Part shown: positions 5,326-6,629 of the stretch, piece by piece
Position numbering within the stretch: the first letter of the stretch is position 1
Layout: the number at the start of each line of letters is the position of its first letter
NCBI GenBank assembly: GCA_028691095.1
Contig: JAQUZZ010000086.1
Span: forward strand, 1 to 6,629
Origin: Alistipes sp.
GTDB taxonomy: Bacteria > Bacteroidota > Bacteroidia > Bacteroidales > Rikenellaceae
Direction of reading: 5' to 3'
DNA length: 6,629 nt
Program-made: the position numbers and the translations under genes
Notes under the pieces: model-generated
Seen by the model: the letters and a program-made list of their open reading frames with translations, nothing else
Database searches by the model: none
What the model was told of the DNA's origin: nothing

Positions 5326-6629
5326 ATGAATCGAGATATCAATCTACAACAGCGCTCTGCCGGTGCGCCGCGACAGCAAGGTTTGTATGATCCTGCCAAT
5401 GAACACGATGCCTGTGGGGTCGGCTTGGTAGTCAATATTAAGGGAAACAAGAGTCATGACATTGTCGAAAACGGGTTGCAGGTGCTCGAACACATGATGC
5501 ACCGTGGAGCTGAAGGAGCCGACAATAAGACCGGTGATGGTGCCGGTATCATGGTGCAGATTCCGCATGAGTTTATTTTGTTGCAAGGCATTCCGGTTCC
5601 CGAAAAGGGACGTTACGGAACGGGCCTTGTTTTTTTGCCTCAGGACCCTGCTGAGCAGACTTTGGCCTTGGGGATCATCAAACGCAACATCCAGAGCGAG
5701 GGCTTGACGTTGATGTTTGTGCGTGATGTGCCGGTGAATAGCGATGTGCTGGGTCATGCGGCACAGCAGACCGAGCCGGTGGTGCGCCAACTCTTTGTGA
5801 CGGGTGACCCGGGGGCGATGTCCCTGGAGCAACGACTCTATGTTGTGCGCAAGAAGATCGAACGCGAGGTGATCGCCAGCGATATGGAGCATAAGCGCGA
5901 TTTCTATGTCGTGAGCCTCTCGACCCAGACCTTGATCTACAAGGGAATGCTCTCTTCGGTGCAGTTGCGTTACTACTTCCCTGACCTGATAAACCCCTAT
6001 TTCACCAGTGGCATGGCCTTGGTGCACTCCCGTTTCTCGACCAACACCTTCCCTACGTGGAGTCTGGCTCAGCCCTTTAGGATGTTGGGACACAACGGTG
6101 AGATCAATACGATTCAGGGCAACCGCAGTTGGATGGCCAGTCGCGAAAGCGTGCTGCATCCCGAGGTGTTGGGCCCCATCGGGGAGTTGCTGCCTATCGT
6201 TCAGGAGGGCATGAGCGACAGTGCAACCTTGGATAATGTGTTGGAATTCTTCGTGCAGAGCGGCATGACGCTGCCTCACGCCTTGGCAATGTTGGTTCCT
6301 GAGAGTTACAACGACAAGAACCCGATTCCGGCCGAGCTGAAAGCCTTCTATGAATATCACAGCATCTTTATGGAGCCGTGGGATGGGCCGGCAACGCTGC
6401 TCTTCTCCGATGGTCGGTATGCCGGAGGTATGTTGGATCGAAACGGACTGCGCCCTGCGCGTTACTTCATCACCAAGAATGATATGATGGTGGTGGCCTC
6501 CGAGACCGGCGTGCTGTCGGTGGATCCCTCCGAAATTCGGGAGAAAGGACGGTTGCGTCCGGGTAAGATCTTGATGATCGATACCGAGAAGGGCGAAATC
6601 CGTTATGACCCGCAGATCAAGGAGCAGTT
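5326..6629 (+). CDS. gltB: Glutamate synthase large subunit, N-terminal part (runs off right edge)
   Basis: The 434 codons seen here are the glutaminase end of a protein normally about 1500 aa. GltB splits glutamine and channels the ammonia to 2-oxoglutarate, making glutamate with electrons from the small subunit GltD or another donor. Visible class II amidotransferase marks are the nucleophile Cys30 in YDPANEHDACGVG (21-33), preceded by a short region that the family usually cleaves off; HRGAEGADNKTGDGAG soon after; HSRFSTNTFPTW with Arg236; GHNGEIN with Asn257 and Gly258; and EPWDGPA (350-356) followed by the LDRNGLRPARY segment. The ATG at 5326 is the only sensible start, 29 residues before the Cys. 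Motif A lies just upstream. The synthase and FMN domains and any gltD would be to the right of the window. Confidence 0.97.
   Translation, partial: MNRDINLQQRSAGAPRQQGLYDPANEHDACGVGLVVNIKGNKSHDIVENGLQVLEHMMHRGAEGADNKTGDGAGIMVQIPHEFILLQGIPVPEKGRYGTGLVFLPQDPAEQTLALGIIKRNIQSEGLTLMFVRDVPVNSDVLGHAAQQTEPVVRQLFVTGDPGAMSLEQRLYVVRKKIEREVIASDMEHKRDFYVVSLSTQTLIYKGMLSSVQLRYYFPDLINPYFTSGMALVHSRFSTNTFPTWSLAQPFRMLGHNGEINTIQGNRSWMASRESVLHPEVLGPIGELLPIVQEGMSDSATLDNVLEFFVQSGMTLPHALAMLVPESYNDKNPIPAELKAFYEYHSIFMEPWDGPATLLFSDGRYAGGMLDRNGLRPARYFITKNDMMVVASETGVLSVDPSEIREKGRLRPGKILMIDTEKGEIRYDPQIKEQ

Noticed and set aside
5344..6360. Minus-strand ORF of 338 codons opposite gltB
   Set aside because: The + strand encodes an unmistakable glutaminase domain throughout; the antisense frame is a shadow.

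Overview
The window is a nitrogen-assimilation locus from a bacterium of the Bacteroidota, most likely the order Bacteroidales. This rests on a large type III glutamine synthetase (GlnN, 730 aa) very like the Bacteroides enzyme, no Shine-Dalgarno-like sequence before the starts, and an AQ-type signal-peptide end on the outer-membrane protein. I cannot fix the genus.

All genes are on the + strand. The order is: a 3' portion of an outer-membrane beta-barrel (porin-like) gene (start off the left edge, ends 714); the P-II regulator glnK (767-1120); the ammonium channel amtB (1260-2552); a 376-base structured gap; glnN (2929-5121); a 204-base structured gap; and the 5' third of gltB, the large subunit of glutamate synthase (5326 to beyond the right edge). 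Together they form one pathway. The barrel may admit solutes across the outer membrane, AmtB passes ammonium across the inner membrane, GlnK gates AmtB according to 2-oxoglutarate and adenylate state, GlnN fixes ammonium into glutamine, and GltB moves the amide nitrogen onto 2-oxoglutarate.

The proteins are ordinary for the group, and I see no new enzyme system. The unexplained content is between the genes. A short dyad (AGCAC-N3-GTGCT with conserved A/T flanks, 'motif A') lies 13-16 bases before the glnK and gltB starts. It occurs twice, once in each orientation, in the glnK-amtB gap. A second, longer block of about 55 bases ('motif B', a CGGTATA dyad followed by a conserved AT-rich tail ending near a TTTG) is shared by the regions before amtB and glnN, and its dyad changes are consistent with preserved pairing. 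The glnN-gltB gap also holds a 10-bp perfect stem-loop and an approximately 100-base inverted-repeat element of stacked hairpins. The amtB-glnN gap carries two terminator-like structures flanking about 120 bases with a further hairpin and a palindrome.

The simplest reading is a locus transcribed in several nitrogen-responsive units that share cis elements whose regulator is not visible here. All structure and regulation statements are inferences made by eye.
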